A stretch of DNA of 64,000 nucleotides from Parvibaculum sp045863935 (GCF_045863935.1 NZ_BTVP01000002.1:62001-126000); one strand, 5' to 3'; shown: positions 41,329-51,246, counted from the first letter of the stretch. Translations and numbers: made by a program. Notes: generated from the sequence alone by a model not told the origin.

Positions 41329-42426
41329 ATGTCTGCATTATTGGCGGGGGCCGGCGAGCGCATTCGCGCCCGGTTCGGGCGTCCCGATTCATCCCGGTTG
41401 CGGCCGATCCTCATGATCGGCGTCCCCCTTCTCGTCGTCGTCATCGGCACCACCCTCTATTTTACCGGCGGCCGCTACGTCAGCACCGACAATGCCTATG
41501 TGAAGGCCGACGCGGTTTCGATCAGCCCCGAGGTCGGCGGCCGCATCGTCAAGGTCTTCGTGACGCAGAACCAGCATGTCGCGGCGGGTGAGAAAATCCT
41601 TCAACTCGACCCCGAGCCTTATCGCATCGCGCTGTCCGAAGCCGAGGCCCAGCTTGCACAGGCTGCCGCCAATGTGCGCGCCATGCAGGCGCGCTACCGC
41701 ATGACGACCGCGCAGCTCGAACTCGCAAAGAGCAACATCGATTATTACGGCAAGGAGTATGAGCGGCAGAAATCTCTGGCGCGCAACGATTTCGTCAGCC
41801 AGGCGAAGCTCGACGAGGCGAAGCACAATTACGACACGGCGATGCAGCTCTCCGCCGTCCTCGGACAGAGCATCGCGGAGATTGCCGCCAATCTCGACGA
41901 CATACCGGACGCACCGGTCGAGCGGCACTCGGCCTATATGCAGGCAAAGGCCGTTCGCGACCGCGCCGCGCTCAACCTCAATCACGCGACGCTCTATGCG
42001 CCTTTCGGCGGCGTCCTCGGCTCGCAGCCGCAGGTCGGCGACAACGTCGCGCCGGGCACCCCCGTCGTCAGCCTCATTTCCGACGAGAAGCTCTGGGTCG
42101 AGGCCAACTTCAAGGAAACGCAGCTCACCGACGTTCACATCGGACAGAAGGCGAGCATCACCATCGACACCTATCCCGGCCGTACCTGGGAAGGTCATGT
42201 GGCGAGCATCGCACAGGGCACGGGCGCCGAATTCTCGATCCTTCCCGCGCAGAACTCGACGGGCAACTGGGTGAAGGTCGTGCAGCGCATTCCCGTCCGC
42301 ATCTCCATCGACCGCGCGGCGGGCGACCCCGTCATACGCGCGGGCATGAGCTCCGAAGTGGAGATCGACACCGCATCCGAAATCGAAGTCGCCGCGCATG
42401 GCGGCACTGAAGGCAGCCAGTTGTGA
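41329..42426 (+). CDS. HlyD/EmrA-family periplasmic adaptor
   Basis: The 365-aa protein has one N-terminal membrane span (ILMIGVPLLVVVIGTTLYFT), a lipoyl half-motif RYVSTDNAYVKADAVSISP, a coiled-coil hairpin (residues about 95-190, rich in Ala/Gln/Lys) and a second barrel end (GDNVAPGTPVVSLISDEKLW). It links an inner-membrane MFS pump to an outer-membrane channel. The ATG at 41329 begins five bases after the marR stop. The downstream pump gene overlaps it (GTGA). No outer-membrane channel gene is in the window. Confidence 0.92.
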   Translation: MSALLAGAGERIRARFGRPDSSRLRPILMIGVPLLVVVIGTTLYFTGGRYVSTDNAYVKADAVSISPEVGGRIVKVFVTQNQHVAAGEKILQLDPEPYRIALSEAEAQLAQAAANVRAMQARYRMTTAQLELAKSNIDYYGKEYERQKSLARNDFVSQAKLDEAKHNYDTAMQLSAVLGQSIAEIAANLDDIPDAPVERHSAYMQAKAVRDRAALNLNHATLYAPFGGVLGSQPQVGDNVAPGTPVVSLISDEKLWVEANFKETQLTDVHIGQKASITIDTYPGRTWEGHVASIAQGTGAEFSILPAQNSTGNWVKVVQRIPVRISIDRAAGDPVIRAGMSSEVEIDTASEIEVAAHGGTEGSQL

Positions 42427-43952
42427 ACCCCAACCTGCAGCGCACCATCGTCACGGGCTCGATTATGCTCGCGACGATCATGCAGACGCTCGACTCTACC
42501 ATCGCGAATGTCGCGCTCCCCCACATGCAGGGCAGCTTCTCCGCGACACAGGAGCAGATCGCCTGGGTGCTGACTTCCTACATCGTCGCCGCCGCCGTCT
42601 TCACGCCGACGACGGGTTTCCTCGCAACCCGCCTCGGACGGCGCAATCTTCTCGCCAGTGCCGTCATCGGTTTCACGGTCGCCTCCATGCTGTGCGGCGC
42701 CGCCACCTCCCTATCCGAGATCGTCCTCTTCCGTCTCCTGCAAGGCATGTTCGGTGCGGCACTGGTGCCGCTCTCACAAGCGATCCTGCTCGACACCTAT
42801 CCGCCCGAGAAGCACGGGGCCGCCATGGCGGTCTGGGGCATGGGCGTCATGGTCGGCCCCATTCTCGGTCCCGCGCTGGGCGGCTGGCTCACCGACGCCT
42901 ATAGCTGGCGCTGGGTTTTCTACATCAACGTACCCTTCGGCCTGCTCGCGCTCGCCGGCATCTTTGCCGCCAGCAGCGAAGCCCCCGTCGACAAAAGCCG
43001 CCGTTTCGACTGGCAGGGCTTCGCCTATCTGGGGCTTTCCATCGCCGGACTGCAGATCATGCTGGACCGCGGCCAGGTGCAGGACTGGTTCTCGTCGACG
43101 GAAATCATCGTCGAGGCGGGCATCGCCGCCATCGCCTTCTTCCTCTTCATCGTCCATTCCATGACGACGAAGAACCCCTTCATCACGCTGCACCTCTTTC
43201 GCGACCGCAACCTCGTCGTCGGCCTCGTTCTCATCACCGTCGTTGGCGTCGTGCTCTTTGCCACCATGGCGCTGCTGCCGCCCTATCTCGAAACGCTGAT
43301 GGGCTATCCGGTCGTCACCACGGGCCTCGTCCTCGCACCGCGCGGCATCGGCACCATGATCGCGATGTTCCTCGTCGGCCGGCTCGTGAACCGCATCGAC
43401 ATCCGCCTCATCATGGCGTTCGGCATGCTGCTCACCATCTATTCGCTGTGGGAAATGTCGCGCTTCAATCTCTATATCGACGAAGGCATGATCGTCACGA
43501 CCGGCGTCATCCAGGGCTTCGGTCTCGGCTTCATTTTCGTGCCGCTCACCACGGCGACATTCGCGACGCTCTCGCCGGAACTCCGCACCGAGGGCACGAG
43601 CCTCTACAGCCTCATGCGCAATATCGGGTCGAGCGCCGGCATCTCGATTACGCAGGCTCTCATCTCGCGCTACACGCAGATCAACCACGAAATATTGTCG
43701 CGCAACGTGTCCGAGCTCAATCCGCTGCTGAGGCCGGAGCACGCGCCGCCCGGCTGGGATGTGCAGACCATGCAGGGCCTCGCCCTTGCGGAAGGCGAAG
43801 TCACCCGTCAGGCCGCCTCCATCGCCTATCTCAACGACTTCAAGCTGATGATGTATCTGACGCTGCTCGCACTCCCACTGCTGCTTCTGTTGCGCACCCC
43901 GCGCCACGGACAGGCGGCTTCCTCGGAGATGCCCGCGGCACATCTCGACTGA
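42423..43952 (+). CDS. EmrB/QacA-family (DHA2) 14-TM drug exporter
   Basis: The 509-aa MFS protein has the DHA2 motif D1-like LDSTIANVALPHMQG at the first helix, motif A FLATRLGRRNL and motif C-like GPILGPALGGWLTD. It expels drugs or fatty acids with proton counterflow, together with the upstream EmrA-type adaptor. The start is GTG, overlapping the adaptor TGA. About 14 membrane spans are visible. The last part SVSELNPLLRPEH-like segment is the usual periplasmic loop. Confidence 0.93.
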   Translation: MNPNLQRTIVTGSIMLATIMQTLDSTIANVALPHMQGSFSATQEQIAWVLTSYIVAAAVFTPTTGFLATRLGRRNLLASAVIGFTVASMLCGAATSLSEIVLFRLLQGMFGAALVPLSQAILLDTYPPEKHGAAMAVWGMGVMVGPILGPALGGWLTDAYSWRWVFYINVPFGLLALAGIFAASSEAPVDKSRRFDWQGFAYLGLSIAGLQIMLDRGQVQDWFSSTEIIVEAGIAAIAFFLFIVHSMTTKNPFITLHLFRDRNLVVGLVLITVVGVVLFATMALLPPYLETLMGYPVVTTGLVLAPRGIGTMIAMFLVGRLVNRIDIRLIMAFGMLLTIYSLWEMSRFNLYIDEGMIVTTGVIQGFGLGFIFVPLTTATFATLSPELRTEGTSLYSLMRNIGSSAGISITQALISRYTQINHEILSRNVSELNPLLRPEHAPPGWDVQTMQGLALAEGEVTRQAASIAYLNDFKLMMYLTLLALPLLLLLRTPRHGQAASSEMPAAHLD

Positions 43953-44011
43953 GCATCCGCCCATTGCAGTCCTTCGCCGAAGGGTTCAATCTGCGGCAAA
44001 CGGGAGGCCCC

Positions 44012-44923
44012 ATGCCGGTTCAGATTCCATATGTACGCGAAATCGAGTTCGAATACGGCGCCTGCGACGAGGTTTCGCCGCTGATCCGCCGCGTGGTCGC
44101 GCACAATCCGTCCGCCTTCACCTACAAGGGCACCGGCACCTACATCATCGGCGAGGGCGATGTCGCCGTCATCGATCCGGGCCCGCTGCTCAACGAGCAT
44201 GTGGAGGCGCTTCTTCGCGCACTCGAAGGCGAAACGGTAAGCCATATCCTCCTCACGCATACGCATAGCGACCACTCGCCCGCCGCAAAGCCCCTGAAGG
44301 CGCTCACCGGCGCCCGGACCTTTGCCTTCGGGCCGCATGGTTCGGGACAGAAGCAGGCGCCGGATGGCGACGTGCAGGTCGAGGAAGACGGCGATATGGA
44401 TTTCGTGCCGGATGTCGAGCTGCGTCACGGCGACATCATCGAAGGCGATGGCTGGACCGTCGAATGCGTCTACACGCCGGGCCACACCTCGAACCATATG
44501 TGCTTCGCGCTTCGCGAAGAGAAGGCGCTCTTCACCGGCGACCATGTGATGGGCTGGTCGACAAGCATCGTCAGCCCGCCCGATGGCAATATGGAAGACT
44601 ACATGGCCTCGCTGCGCCTGCTCCTCACGCGCGACGACGAGATCTACTGGCCGACGCATGGGCCCGCGATCACCGATCCGAAGCCCTTCGTGCGTTCCTT
44701 CATCGAGCACCGCGAAGACCGCGAACGGCAGATCATGGAACAGCTCGCGGCGGGCCGCACGCGCATTCAGGACATGGTGCCCATCATGTATGCCGCCGTC
44801 GACAAGCGGCTCTATCCCGCCGCCGCCCGCTCCGTCCTCGCCCATATGGAGCATCTCGTCGCGCGCGGTGCCGTGCGCACGGAAGGCCGGCCGACGCTCG
44901 GCAGCGAGTTCAGGCTGGCTTAA
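44012..44923 (+). CDS. MBL-fold metallo-hydrolase (LACTB2-like)
   Basis: The 303-aa protein has the metallo-beta-lactamase HxHxDH motif as LLTHTHSDHSPA, further ligands in YTPGHTSNHMC and FTGDHVMGW, and a C-terminal winged-helix-like region (LYPAAARSVLAHMEHLVARG). That combination matches the LACTB2/glyoxalase-II-like group, including RNases and thioester hydrolases. CGGGAGG lies upstream of the ATG at 44012, 59 bases after the emrB-type stop. The substrate is unknown. Confidence 0.88.
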   Translation: MPVQIPYVREIEFEYGACDEVSPLIRRVVAHNPSAFTYKGTGTYIIGEGDVAVIDPGPLLNEHVEALLRALEGETVSHILLTHTHSDHSPAAKPLKALTGARTFAFGPHGSGQKQAPDGDVQVEEDGDMDFVPDVELRHGDIIEGDGWTVECVYTPGHTSNHMCFALREEKALFTGDHVMGWSTSIVSPPDGNMEDYMASLRLLLTRDDEIYWPTHGPAITDPKPFVRSFIEHREDRERQIMEQLAAGRTRIQDMVPIMYAAVDKRLYPAAARSVLAHMEHLVARGAVRTEGRPTLGSEFRLA

Positions 44924-44937
44924 CCGCCCCCTCTCCC

Positions 44938-45024
44938 GTCATGGCCCGCTTCATGCGGGCCATCCACGTCTTGCTGCTAACATGAAAAGAAGACGTGGAT
45001 GACCCGGACAAGCCGGGTCATGAC
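44938..45024. repeat. Composite palindromic element with paired 30-nt arms (copy 1)
   Basis: A left 30-nt arm starting GTCATGGCCCGC and ending GGGCCATCCAC is matched by a right arm starting GTGGATGACCCGG and ending GGGTCATGAC; the inner CCACGTCTT/AAGACGTGG also pairs. Each arm is itself a hairpin. It lies in the gap between convergent genes. Similar elements occur at 51691 and 52689. Confidence 0.75.
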
Positions 45025-45048
45025 GTTTTTGAGGGAAACTCTGCTCCC

Positions 45049-45798
45049 CTACCCCTCGTCGCCGAGATTCACCTTCAGCGCATGAAGATAGCTGCGGATG
45101 CGGTTCGCATTCGCGCCCATGTCGCTGATGCCGACGCGCGAAACGGAGCGGACATCCACCGCCGCGCCCTCGCCCGCTTCCGTGACGCGGATCGCGATGT
45201 CGTCCTTGAAGTTCATCACGCGCGTCGTCGCCGTCGCCTCGATCAAGCCCTGCTCGGGGTTGGACGCGACGATCTCCCAGCCCATGCCCCGTGCGGTTTC
45301 GAGCGCCGCCTCATAGACCTTGCCCGGCTGCGCCTCGATCTCGAGCGTCTTGAGATCGGGATAGGCCTGTGCCTGGAGCTCGGCGAGGTCGGCGGGCTCC
45401 GCCCGGTCGAGCGGGTTCGACGTTTCGCCGCGCAGCGCCACCACCGCATCGAACGCGGGCGGATTGGCGAGGTCGGTCGCGATGTCGTGGATGCGCGGCA
45501 CTTTCGAGCCCGCGATCATCGCCTGGCCGACAGGCGCCGCGACCAGAAGGCCGATCACGAGCCCGGCGATTGCCGTGCGCACGCCGCTTCGCGACGAGAC
45601 GAGGCTCATGACGAGCGCGATCGCCGAGACGACGGCGCCGAGCAGGCCGATGGCCGCGCCGCCCGCAAGGCCGAGCAGCGCCGGACGGAAATCCAGCACG
45701 CCGAGGCGATGGCCGAGTATGCCGAGCGCCAGCACGGCGAGACCCAGAATGGCGAGCCTCAGTCCCCACGCGGCAAGCCGCGACTTGTCACCGTTCAT
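45049..45798 (-). CDS. DUF1499-domain membrane protein
   Basis: The 249-aa product has four hydrophobic spans in its first 100 residues and a C-terminal soluble DUF1499 domain, recognised by RIHDIATDLANPPAF and YPDLKTLEIEAQPGKVYEAA with MNFKDDIAIRV. The domain is of unknown function and lies on the periplasmic or cytosolic face. There is no strong operon partner; the stop lies 24 bases from repeat copy 1. Confidence 0.85.
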   Translation of the reverse strand: MNGDKSRLAAWGLRLAILGLAVLALGILGHRLGVLDFRPALLGLAGGAAIGLLGAVVSAIALVMSLVSSRSGVRTAIAGLVIGLLVAAPVGQAMIAGSKVPRIHDIATDLANPPAFDAVVALRGETSNPLDRAEPADLAELQAQAYPDLKTLEIEAQPGKVYEAALETARGMGWEIVASNPEQGLIEATATTRVMNFKDDIAIRVTEAGEGAAVDVRSVSRVGISDMGANANRIRSYLHALKVNLGDEG

Positions 45799-45870
45799 GG
45801 TGTTCTGCTTTCCCTCTGCGGCGGACGGAATGTCCGCCGGGATATGATTTGCCCTGCCCGGCGCGCTTGT

Positions 45871-47511
45871 CTATTCGGCGGCGTTCGCCGTCGGCAGCGT
45901 GTAATCCTTGAACTTCTCGCGCAGCGCGAGCTTCTGGATCTTGCCCGTTGCCGTGTGCGGAATTTCATCCACGAAGACGACGTCGTCCGGCATCCACCAC
46001 TTGGCGATCTTGCCTTCCATGTAGCGCAATATCTCGTCCTTCGAGGGGTTTTCGCCTTCCTTCGCCACGACGATCAGCAGCGGGCGCTCGTCCCATTTGG
46101 GATGCACGATGCCGATGACAGCGGCTTCCGCGACCTTCGGATGACCGACCGCGAGGTTTTCGATTTCGATGGAGGAAATCCATTCGCCGCCGGACTTGAT
46201 GACGTCCTTCGCGCGGTCGGTGATCTGCATGTAGCCCTGGGGATCGATGGTCGCGACGTCGCCCGTATCGAACCAGCCGTCCTTGTCGAGGATGTTGCCG
46301 CCCTCGCCCTTGAGATAGGCGCCGGCGATCGCGGGTCCGCGCACCATCAGATGGCCGAAGGCCTTGCCGTCCGACGGCAGCTCCTTGCCGTCATCGTCGG
46401 TGATCTTCATCTCGACCGTGTAGATCGCGCGGCCCTGCTTCACCTTCACGTCGATCTGCTTTTCGAGCGGGAGTTCGTCCATGCCGGCCTTCAGCGCGCC
46501 GAGCGTGCCCATGGGCGACATTTCCGTCATGCCCCAGGCGTGGAACACCTTCACGTCGTATTTCTCTTCGAAAATCTCGATCATGGAGCGCGGCGCGGCC
46601 GAGCCGCCGATCACCACGCGGTCGAGCTTCGGCAGTTTGGCGCCGGTCTTTTCCAGATATTGCAGCAGCATCAGCCAGACGGTCGGCACGGCCGCCGTCA
46701 CCGTCACCTGTTCCTTGTCGAGCAGCTCGTAGATGCTCTCACCGTCCATGTTCGCGCCGGGCATCACGATCTTCGCGCCGACGGCCGGCGCCGCGAACGC
46801 GATACCCCAGGCATTCGCATGGAACATCGGCACCACGGGCAGGATCGCATCGGCGGACTTCATGCCGAGCGCATCGCCCATGTTGGCGGCCATCGAATGC
46901 AGCACGTTTGATCGGTGCGAATAGAGCACGCCCTTGGGGTTGCCCGTCGTGCCCGACGTATAGCAAAGGCCGCAAGCGGCGTTCTCGTCCACTTCCGCCC
47001 ATTTGAACTCGCCGTCCTCGGCTTCCACGATCTCCTCGAAGCAGAGCGCGTTCGGCAGCGACGTTTCGGGCATGTGCGCCCGGTCCGTCATGACGACGTA
47101 AGTCTTCACGTTGGGCAGCTTGCCGGCGATGCCTTCGAGGATCGGTACGAAGGTCAGGTCGAGGAAGATGACCTTGTCCTCGGCGTGGTTGATGATGTAG
47201 ACGAGCTGTTCGGCGAAGAGGCGCGGGTTCAGCGTGTGGCAGACCGCGCCCATGCCCATGATGCCGTACCAGGCTTCGAGGTGGCGCGCCGTGTTCCAGG
47301 CCATGGTCGCGACGATGTCGCCTTCCTTGATGCCGAGCCGGGTCAGCGCCTGCGCCACCTTGCGGGCGCGCAGGTGGACCTGCTTGTAGGTGGTGCGCGT
47401 GATCGGCCCCTCGACGGTCCGCGTCACGATCTCCCGGTCGCCATGAAAACGTGCGGCGTGGTCGATAATCGTGCTCACGCGCAGCGGCCAGTTCTGCATC
47501 AATCCCTGCAT
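45871..47511 (-). CDS. AMP-dependent fatty acid/alkanoate-CoA ligase (AlkK/DmdB-like)
   Basis: The 546-aa enzyme has LCYTSGTTGNPKGVLYSH (A3), HAWGMTEMSPMG (A5), GWFDTGDVATIDPQGYMQI (A7), TDRAKDVIKSGGEWISS (A8) and the A10 Lys region HTATGKIQKLALRE. The opening LRVSTIIDHAARFHGDREIV fits medium-chain ligases such as AlkK and DmdB. It activates fatty acids or alkanoates to CoA thioesters. It reads from a divergent gap of 186 bp with the amidase gene. With the BVMOs it supports an alkane- or fatty-acid-degrading lifestyle. Confidence 0.93.
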   Translation of the reverse strand: MQGLMQNWPLRVSTIIDHAARFHGDREIVTRTVEGPITRTTYKQVHLRARKVAQALTRLGIKEGDIVATMAWNTARHLEAWYGIMGMGAVCHTLNPRLFAEQLVYIINHAEDKVIFLDLTFVPILEGIAGKLPNVKTYVVMTDRAHMPETSLPNALCFEEIVEAEDGEFKWAEVDENAACGLCYTSGTTGNPKGVLYSHRSNVLHSMAANMGDALGMKSADAILPVVPMFHANAWGIAFAAPAVGAKIVMPGANMDGESIYELLDKEQVTVTAAVPTVWLMLLQYLEKTGAKLPKLDRVVIGGSAAPRSMIEIFEEKYDVKVFHAWGMTEMSPMGTLGALKAGMDELPLEKQIDVKVKQGRAIYTVEMKITDDDGKELPSDGKAFGHLMVRGPAIAGAYLKGEGGNILDKDGWFDTGDVATIDPQGYMQITDRAKDVIKSGGEWISSIEIENLAVGHPKVAEAAVIGIVHPKWDERPLLIVVAKEGENPSKDEILRYMEGKIAKWWMPDDVVFVDEIPHTATGKIQKLALREKFKDYTLPTANAAE

Positions 47512-47697
47512 GGATCTCGTTCCCTCGTGTTCTGATCTGACGCCGGGGCTTCCCGGCTTATCCCCGTTTTGGGGGCAGTCTAGCGGCGAAGGCGGGGGCG
47601 GACAACGCTCCCCATAACGGGCGGGGCGGAATCCTTGCCTCGAGCGCGTCCGCCCCCTCTAATGGGCGGCAAAGAACATCTAAACGGGGAGTTTTTC

Positions 47698-49155
47698 ATG
47701 ACCGAGCTTCATTTCCGCTCCGCCTCGGAGCTGGGGCGGATGATCCGCCGCGGCGAGATATCGAGCGCCGAACTCACGGATCATTTCATCGAGCGGATCG
47801 AGAAGCTCGACGGCAAGACCAATGCCGTCGTCGCGCGCGATTTCGACCGCGCCCGCGCCCTCGCGAAGGAGGCCGACGCGGCGCAGGCGCGCGGCGCCTC
47901 TCTCGGCGCGCTGCACGGGCTGCCCTTCACCATCAAGGACGCCTACGAAGTCGAAGGCATTGTCTCGACCGGCGGCAACCCCGCCTGGCGGACCCACGTC
48001 CCCACAAGCAGCGCCACCGCCATCGAGCGGCTGCAGCGCGCCGGCGCCATCGTCATGGGCAAGACGAACGTCCCCTATCTGTCGGGCGACCTCCAGTCCT
48101 ACAACGACATCTACGGCACGACCAACAACCCGTGGGCGCTCGAATGCGGCCCCGGCGGTTCGTCCGGCGGCTCGGCCGCCTCGCTCGCGGCGGGCTTCAC
48201 GGCGGCCGAATTCGGCTCCGACATCGGCGGCTCCATCCGCACGCCCGCGCATCTCTGCGGCGTCTTCGGTCACAAGCCGACATTCGACATCGTGCCGAAG
48301 CGCGGCCATCTCGGCCCCGCCCCCGGCGCGCTTTCCGAAGGCAATCTCTCGGTCGCCGGTCCGCTTGCCCGCAGCGCCGAAGATCTGAAACTGCTCCTCT
48401 CTCTCACGGCCGGGCCCGACTGGGCGGATGCCATCGGCTGGAAGCTCGACCTGCCGCCGGCGCGCGCCAAATCCCCACGCGAACTTCGCGCCGCCGTCTG
48501 GATCGACGATGAATTCTGCGACATCGACCGCGAAAGCGCGGACCTGCTCACCAATGCCGCCAAGGCGCTTCAGGATGCGGGCGCCAATGTCGACTGGAAC
48601 GCGCGGCCCGATTTCACGCTCGCCGAAATCACCGAATGCTATCTCATCCTGCTTCATTCGGTGACAGGCGCAGGCATGCCACAGAGCATCCGCGACCGCT
48701 GGGCCGAAATGAAAAAAGGCTTCGCACCGGACGACAAGAGCCACCGCGCGCTGCAGGCCATCGGCGGCACGCTCTCGATCGCCGAGCGCGCCATCTGGAG
48801 GGAGACACAGGCGCAGCTACGCTGGAAGTGGCACCAGTTCTTCAAATCATACGACGTCGTTCTCGCGCCGGTCATGATGCGCCCCGCCTTCGAGCACAAT
48901 CACGAGACGAACTGGCACAAGCGCGAACTCGCCGTGAACGGCATCATGCGGCCCTACATGGACGTGCTGATCTGGGCGGGCCCCGCCGTCGTCTCCCACC
49001 TCCCCGCCTCCGTCGCGCCGGCCGGCATCACCAGCGAAGGCAAGCCCGTCGGCATCCAGATCATCGGCCCGCATCTCGAGGACTACACAACCATCGAAGT
49101 GGCGGCGATGTTCGAGGAGATACTGGGCAGCTTCAAACCGCCGAAGGGGTGGTGA
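47698..49155 (+). CDS. Amidase-signature family amidase
   Basis: A 485-aa amidase-signature protein: catalytic Lys in FTIKDAYEV, the glycine/serine block GPGGSSGGSAASLAAG and the nucleophile loop EFGSDIGGSIRTPAHLCG giving the Ser-cisSer-Lys triad. AACGGGGAG precedes the ATG. It hydrolyses amides to acids and ammonia; it is not a GatA, since GatB and GatC are absent and the sequence groups with stand-alone amidases. The substrate is unknown. Confidence 0.92.
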   Translation: MTELHFRSASELGRMIRRGEISSAELTDHFIERIEKLDGKTNAVVARDFDRARALAKEADAAQARGASLGALHGLPFTIKDAYEVEGIVSTGGNPAWRTHVPTSSATAIERLQRAGAIVMGKTNVPYLSGDLQSYNDIYGTTNNPWALECGPGGSSGGSAASLAAGFTAAEFGSDIGGSIRTPAHLCGVFGHKPTFDIVPKRGHLGPAPGALSEGNLSVAGPLARSAEDLKLLLSLTAGPDWADAIGWKLDLPPARAKSPRELRAAVWIDDEFCDIDRESADLLTNAAKALQDAGANVDWNARPDFTLAEITECYLILLHSVTGAGMPQSIRDRWAEMKKGFAPDDKSHRALQAIGGTLSIAERAIWRETQAQLRWKWHQFFKSYDVVLAPVMMRPAFEHNHETNWHKRELAVNGIMRPYMDVLIWAGPAVVSHLPASVAPAGITSEGKPVGIQIIGPHLEDYTTIEVAAMFEEILGSFKPPKGW

Positions 49156-49218
49156 GGCAGTAGGATTTCCACAACTGCCAATCTGGGCATCAAATGTGTG
49201 ATCGGGCCTGACGTTCAA

Positions 49219-49671
49219 ATGAATGATGTCTTACTTCTCTGTCTCGTCGTTCTCGGCCTTGTGTCGATGGGTTCATATATCTATTTGCGACTTGTCACAA
49301 ACAGTCGTCCTCACTCCAACAATACTCCTGTTGCCTCTGAAAGTTTGCACCGCTTGGTCGCTATAAATGAAAGGCACCTTCGGATACTCGTTCCCCTAAT
49401 TATTGACTTAGAGAAGGTTCGATCCGATCTGAGGTTTGACGAACAATTTAAAGTGGCCATGGGGGCCAAGGCGGGTCTTGTTGCAATCGCCGAGATCAAC
49501 AAACGATTAAAAGAAAACACGGCGCCAATGACTGTCAGTGAGTTCGAGCATCATCGCGATAGCTGCAAGCGTGTCGTGATAAGCATGTATGAGGCATTGA
49601 AGACCATACATGGCGAGCATCGCGCAACACAGTTGATTTCGGATTCAAGAATATTAGAAAAGCTGGAATAA
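49219..49671 (+). CDS. AT-richer orphan protein, N-terminal membrane anchor
   Basis: The 150-aa product begins with a membrane span (VLLLCLVVLGLVSMGSYIYL) followed by a charged, helical soluble part. No family is recognised. Base composition is visibly richer in A+T than all neighbouring genes, with codons such as AGA, ATA and TTA that are rare around it; this suggests recent acquisition. The ATG at 49219 is chosen over a GTG seven codons earlier. The gene is not coupled to its neighbours. Confidence 0.65.
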   Translation: MNDVLLLCLVVLGLVSMGSYIYLRLVTNSRPHSNNTPVASESLHRLVAINERHLRILVPLIIDLEKVRSDLRFDEQFKVAMGAKAGLVAIAEINKRLKENTAPMTVSEFEHHRDSCKRVVISMYEALKTIHGEHRATQLISDSRILEKLE

Positions 49672-49732
49672 GGACGGGCCGACCTCACAAGCTGCAATAT
49701 CAACGGAAGTATACGCACCATTCCTGTCCCTT

Positions 49733-49755
49733 ATGACCCGCCTAAAGCGGGTCAT
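49733..49755. repeat. Single-hairpin palindrome related to the composite repeats
   Basis: ATGACCCGC-CTAAA-GCGGGTCAT has 9-bp perfect arms and the ...GGGTCATGAC ending of copy 1's right arm. It appears once, without a partner arm, between the orphan gene and the aminotransferase gene. Confidence 0.6.
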
Positions 49756-49860
49756 GACGATTTAGGGGAATGGGAGAGACAAACCGCCCCTTTGACACCC
49801 CCTCACGCCCCGCCGCATGATGCGGCCAAGCCTGACACAAGAAACCCGAGGAGCTCACCC

Positions 49861-51246
49861 ATGAGCCTGTCCAACGCCGCCGTTCGCGATATCGAGACCC
49901 TGATCCATCCCTACACCAATCTCGACAGCTTCCGCGAAACAGGCCCGATGATCATCGAGCGCGGCGAGGGCATCTATGTCTTCGACAATGGCGGCAACAA
50001 ATATATCGAAGGGCTTTCCGGTCTCTGGTGCACCTCGCTCGGCTATAACGAGCAGGAGCTGATCGACGCGGCGATGGAGCAGTTCCGCCAGATCCCCTTC
50101 ACGCATACATTCGGCGGCAAGAGCCATGAGCGCGCGGCGGAAGCGGCCGAGCGTCTCAAGGCCATCGCGCCGCATGCGGCTTCCAAGGTTCTCTTCTGCG
50201 GCTCGGGCTCGGAGGCGAACGACCAGCAGGTGAAGCTCGTCTGGTATTACAACAACGCGCTCGGCCGCCCGAACAAGAAGAAGATCATCGCGCGCCAGCG
50301 CGGCTATCACGGCGTCACCGTCGCGTCCGGATCGCTCACCGGGCTTCCCGCCAATCACCGCGACTTCGACCTGCCGATCGCGGGCATGCTCCACACCGAC
50401 TGCCCGCACTACTACCGCTATGCGGAGCCGGGCGAAACGGAAGACGAATTCACGACGCGGCTTGCGAAGAACCTCGAGGACATGATCCTCCGCGAAGACC
50501 CCGACACCGTCGCCGCCTTCATCGCCGAGCCGATCATGGGTGCCGGTGGTGTCGTCATTCCGCCCGCCGGCTATTTCGAGAAGATCCAGGCGGTGCTGAA
50601 GAAATACGACATCTACTTCATCGCCGACGAAGTCATCTGCGGCTTCGCGCGCACGGGCAACATGTTCGGGTCGCAGACCTTCAACATGAAGCCGGACTCG
50701 GTCTCCGTCGCCAAGGCGCTGTCGTCGGCCTATTTCCCCATCGCCGCCGTCACGGTCGGCGAGGAGATGTATCAGGCGATGATCGACGAGAGCAAAAAGA
50801 TCGGCACCTTCGGCCACGGCTTCACCTACACAGCGCATCCGGTCGGCGCCGCCATCGCCGCGAAGACGCTGGAGATTTACGAGAAGCGCAACATCGTCGG
50901 CCATGTGCGCTCCCTTGCGCCCCGCTTCGAGGGCCATGTCGAGCGCCTCGCCGAACATCCCCTCGTCGGCCACGCCCGCGCCAAGGGGCTTCTCGGCGCC
51001 ATCGAACTCGTCGCCGACAAATCCTCCAAGCGCGCCTTCGACGCGAAGGCCGGCATCGGCGCCGCCGTCGTCGCCGCCGCGCAGCGCCACGGTCTCATCG
51101 TCCGCGCGCTTGCGGGCGACATCGTCGCCTTCTGCCCGCCGCTCATCATCGCCGCCGAACAGATCGACGACATGTTCGCCGCCGTCCACAAGGCGCTCGA
51201 CGAGGTGGAGGCCCAGGTAACGAAGGAAGGGCTGCGCGCCGCCTGA
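49861..51246 (+). CDS. Class III PLP aminotransferase
   Basis: The 461-aa enzyme shows GLWCTSLGYNEQELIDAA at the start, GSGSEANDQQVKLVWYY (phosphate-binding), YHGVTVASGSLTG, AEPIMGAGGV with FIADEVICGFARTGNMFG, and the PLP-binding Lys in SVAKALSSAYFP (about Lys285). The pattern fits omega-amino-acid:pyruvate aminotransferases such as those for beta-alanine, taurine, putrescine or aromatic amines. GAGGAGCTCA is upstream of the ATG. The next gene is coupled by a TGATG overlap. Confidence 0.92.
   Translation: MSLSNAAVRDIETLIHPYTNLDSFRETGPMIIERGEGIYVFDNGGNKYIEGLSGLWCTSLGYNEQELIDAAMEQFRQIPFTHTFGGKSHERAAEAAERLKAIAPHAASKVLFCGSGSEANDQQVKLVWYYNNALGRPNKKKIIARQRGYHGVTVASGSLTGLPANHRDFDLPIAGMLHTDCPHYYRYAEPGETEDEFTTRLAKNLEDMILREDPDTVAAFIAEPIMGAGGVVIPPAGYFEKIQAVLKKYDIYFIADEVICGFARTGNMFGSQTFNMKPDSVSVAKALSSAYFPIAAVTVGEEMYQAMIDESKKIGTFGHGFTYTAHPVGAAIAAKTLEIYEKRNIVGHVRSLAPRFEGHVERLAEHPLVGHARAKGLLGAIELVADKSSKRAFDAKAGIGAAVVAAAQRHGLIVRALAGDIVAFCPPLIIAAEQIDDMFAAVHKALDEVEAQVTKEGLRAA

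Noticed and set aside
44995..46911. 638-codon rightward frame opposite the DUF1499 and CoA-ligase genes
   Set aside because: It runs across two genes on the other strand and their gap, and encodes low-complexity Arg/His/Asp sequence.
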